From: Anas platyrhynchos
Taxonomy: Eukaryota; Chordata; Aves; Anseriformes; Anatidae
NCBI RefSeq assembly: GCF_047663525.1
Contig: NC_092611.1
Coordinates: forward strand, 8,407,001-8,471,000
DNA: 64,000 bases
Reading direction: 5' to 3'
Under the pieces are notes generated by a model that ran no database searches, was not told the origin of the DNA, and worked only from the letters and a program-made list of their open reading frames with translations. The position numbers were made by a program, and so were the translations under genes. How positions within the stretch are numbered: position 1 is the stretch's first letter; each line of letters opens with the position of its first letter. This document shows positions 61,484-64,000 of the stretch, piece by piece.

Positions 61484-61516
61484 TTTTTTTTTTTTTTTAA
61501 TAAAAAAATAAAAAAT
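61484..61516. repeat. T15 followed by A-rich inverted tract
   Basis: Fifteen T, then AATAAAAAAATAAAAAATT. The two halves are approximately self-complementary and form an A/T hairpin. Probably a slippage product. Confidence 0.85.
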
Positions 61517-62003
61517 TAGTGCCTGATAAAATATTCCATGTCTCAGGAACTTTCTGAGGGATCAGAAACACTTAGCATTTTTACTTTATTTAAAAGGAAA
61601 AAAACAAAGAAACCCTATAATAAAAATTAATACCAATGCTTCCATTTTTGTGTTTTATAAAAACTAAGTGCTTTAATACAGTTGACACCTCAGCCACAAA
61701 GGTTACGTGCGTTAACAGTTCTCGGAGGACACTGGTCGCTCTCCCTTGACCATGCAGAAGGGAATGCTTCCTGCTGTAGGTGTTCCCCATCATGCCTGAC
61801 GAATGCCACCTTTTAAATACAGCAGATTTACTCCAGCAGCTTGACATAATAAACATGCCCATTTCAATGCCGAATTCAGAGCTGGCAATAGCAACGTATT
61901 TTCAGAAAAGATGGAGCATTTCATAACCAGCTTTTAGGTTAGAAAATACGGTCCTCCAAATGATTTTAGAGCCTGCAGAGTTAATGTGATAATAGATACT
62001 CGC

Positions 62004-62021
62004 TTTTTTTTTTTTTTTTTT
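62004..62021. repeat. Poly(T) tract (T18)
   Basis: Eighteen T on the plus strand, so a poly(A) on the minus strand. On the minus strand it lies about 70 bp downstream of the stop of the candidate exon at 62091-62346 and is preceded by ATTAAG. That could suggest a transcript end or retroposed tail, but ATTAAG is not a standard poly(A) signal. Confidence 0.9.
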
Positions 62022-62090
62022 GACTTAATAGCAAGCATCCTGCTTTGCTGTGTTCAGATTTCTATACTATTTAGATCATCATATCTAAAC

Positions 62091-62346
62091 TCAACTTCTA
62101 TATCCTGATCGGTTGCCATATGTTACCAGCAAATAGTCAGATGAGCCTTGGAAACTCATAAAAGTATTTGCTAAATCTATGGGGATGCATTTTTTTGCTG
62201 ATTTCCATTCTCTTGACAGTGGTTTCATCTTCCAGCCAGGGAATAACAACAGGACAATACGAGTGATCACAGGCAGATAGCAAACAGCTGGCACAGTTTG
62301 TAAAATATACACGATCCACCCGCAAAATTGTTTGTCTGGTGGATAC
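62091..62346 (-). other. Candidate terminal exon, membrane-protein-like frame
   Basis: On the minus strand a pyrimidine-rich tract ending in TTTTATAG (acceptor 62347-62348) precedes an 84-codon open segment that stops with TAG at 62091. Its first residues are YPPDKQFCGWIVYILQTV, followed by a hydrophobic run (VCYLPVITRIVLLLF) and a basic region (KMKPLSREWKSAKK). The order YPP, GW, hydrophobic segment, basic tail is loosely like the last transmembrane part of SLC6-type transporters, but I cannot establish homology. A second frame is open for about 62 codons. It may be chance in AT-rich DNA. Confidence 0.18.
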
Positions 62347-62348
62347 CT

Positions 62349-64000
62349 ATAAAACAAGAAAATAAATGCGTTTACAGATATTTGAAAGGAGTAATCTGAT
62401 TTCCTGTTTGGGGCTCATTTTCACCTAGCTCTACTGACCCTTTGCAGGTAGAAGGAATGAGTCATTTCTCAATAGCTGCAACAGAACAAAGGTGCACGTA
62501 TCCCTCCAATGGATTTTTTTTTGAGACTTTCAGAGGCTGCCACAATCAGGAAGATAACAAACATAAGGCCCTTAGAAAGCAGATCAAGCCTGCTAGGGTA
62601 ATGACACGGGTCAGTATGAACCCATATGTACACCAAGTAGAGTGTTCTCGATAGGAAAATAAATCTTGGTTTTTGCACAGAGAACGACATGCCCACATTT
62701 AAAAAGTGTCACCTGCTTTGTGCAAGATGCTCACAAGCTTTAGATTTTGCAGATGCTGGTGCAACAGGGTAGATCGGAGGTCCCTAGCCACAGCATCTTC
62801 TAGTTTCCAAAATAAATCATGTTGTTTCTTTCCCTGCTAACGGGTTGAAAAGCTTCCAGCAAAATGTGGTCAGTTTTAAGGGCTCCCTAGCAAAAGGGCA
62901 GGCTCAGTGGCAGAGCAAGACAGGAAAGTGCCGGCACTGCCCAGACAGCACTGTGCATCTCTCCCAGAGATCTCACACTTCTATTATTAAATTTCACTCC
63001 CTCTCTCTTGGATACAGCCTCGTTTCACTTTCAGCCTCAGCTGCAACACAATATAATTTGAGCTGTGAAAATGCAGTCAGCACATCTAGCTGCTGTTGCC
63101 TGAACCATCCATGATTTTGTCAGCTCTCCATGGTTGACAGAGTTTCCTGATGTTAAATAGGTTTTGCAGATGAGTGGGGGCAAGCTACTAGGATAAGAAA
63201 TCATAAAAGGGAGAGGAAGACAGAGCAAGATGCAGAGTGAGCAAGAAAGCGAGCAGAAAAGGAGTGTGTTCTGTAAGCCAGAGCATCATGAATACATGGC
63301 AGTGCAGAGACCTGCATGGAGATGCCATTCCCATACATCAGTGCATAATCTCCCAACACCCAGAGTGATCCAACAAGGATGGATGCAGGAGGAGAACGTT
63401 TCCTGAAGTGGTTGCCCCTGCTGTTACAAGAAAAATGCTTTTCCTCTCCTTTCAGCGGGCCTGGCCAGTCCCACTGCAGGTGCAGGGAGACCTTTTCCTG
63501 TGCAAGGTGGTCCTTTCAAGCCCCAAAGCAAGGCAGCGATGCAGCTGAGAACTGCAGCTGGAGCCTTTGGTAGCCCCCGCTGGGTTTGGGAAGGGGTCTG
63601 CTGGCATGGGACGGGCAGCTGTGCCCACAGGGACGGGCTCACAGCATCAAGGGTGCTGCACAGCTGCTTCCAAGCTTGCTTCACATCAGGGCACATCTAA
63701 TGTTTGAGAGCAGTGTGTGCTGTTCCAGTAATGCTATATGCAGCCTAGCAAATCACAGCAGCTTTCCAATCTTTATATTTTTTCCCTATTCAACCTATGA
63801 GGGGGAAAAATATACCAACTGTATTTGATAAGACTTACTTCCCCTAGAGAGGACTGTGGGGAAAAGTATTCTAATGAAGGAACAAACAACTCCCATTCCT
63901 TGTTTATCTTCATATTTTAAGCAAGGGTTGAGGAAAATGGAGTAATATTTGGCTGAATTCCCTCTGTCTGTCAGAAACCAACACTTCATAAATATTTAAT
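62349..64000. other. Non-coding stretch to window end
   Basis: Unique DNA with frames up to 90 codons and no recognisable product. It is AT-rich at 62350-62420 and 63700-64000 and GC-richer at 63370-63680. No repeat family or RNA gene seen. Confidence 0.5.

Larger units (their letters stand above)
59691..62090. other. Non-coding stretch
   Basis: Unique DNA without a recognised gene. It contains an A/C-rich segment (about 60930-61020), AT-rich parts (60100-60130, 61480-61640) and homopolymer tracts listed separately. The longest frame is 60288-60650 plus (120 codons), with no domain. Confidence 0.5.

Noticed and set aside
1..64000. tRNA, rRNA, spliceosomal RNA, CRISPR, retroviral or bacterial mobile elements
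   Set aside because: I looked for their characteristic boxes, repeats and conserved protein motifs on both strands and saw none I could support.

Overview
The window reads as vertebrate nuclear DNA, most likely from a bird or another archosaur. There is no operon-like gene packing, and reading frames are short and scattered (the longest is about 209 codons). Base composition alternates between AT-rich stretches and small CpG-rich patches, and recent interspersed repeats are very sparse. The recognisable repeats are old: a decayed CR1-clade reverse transcriptase, CR1/L3-like 3' fragments, several MIR/CORE-SINE-like relics and a palindromic repeat of the kind seen in turtles, crocodilians and birds. 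The species assignment is an inference from this repeat spectrum.

I found no protein-coding gene I can name. The window is best described as a gene desert or the inside of a very large intron. Short conserved exons could be present that I cannot recognise without alignment. A few exon-like signals are listed with low confidence: a 55-bp minus-strand candidate near the left edge (82-136), a CpG-associated two-exon 40-codon candidate (5255-5294 joined to 5881-5963), and a minus-strand candidate exon near the right edge (62091-62346).

Layout. 1-6 kb: mostly unique DNA with the two strongest CpG-rich patches (3238-3572 and 5130-5348). 6-14 kb: unique DNA with homopolymer tracts. 14-19.3 kb: two MIR-like relics, a sauropsid palindromic repeat and a CR1/L3-like 3' fragment. 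19-32 kb: mostly unique, with one clear MIR relic at 30.45 kb and AT-rich enhancer-like blocks. 32.0-32.7 kb: a CR1 3' tail remnant and a decayed CR1 reverse transcriptase on the minus strand. 33-40 kb: unique, with one CpG cluster at 35.1 kb. 40.47-40.68 kb: the most distinctive structure, a degenerate interstitial telomeric array ending in a perfect inverted repeat that abuts a 66-bp pure A/T tract. 41-64 kb: unique DNA with poly(T)/poly(A) tracts, possible hAT and MIR remnants, AT-rich blocks with paired homeodomain-type motifs, and two CpG-rich patches at 58.1 and 59.3-59.7 kb.

No tRNA, rRNA, CRISPR array, retroviral gene or prokaryotic element was seen. I did not find a convincing undescribed system. 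The best items for follow-up are the telomere-like/AT-repeat junction, the CpG-patch candidate first exon, and the two edge exon candidates.
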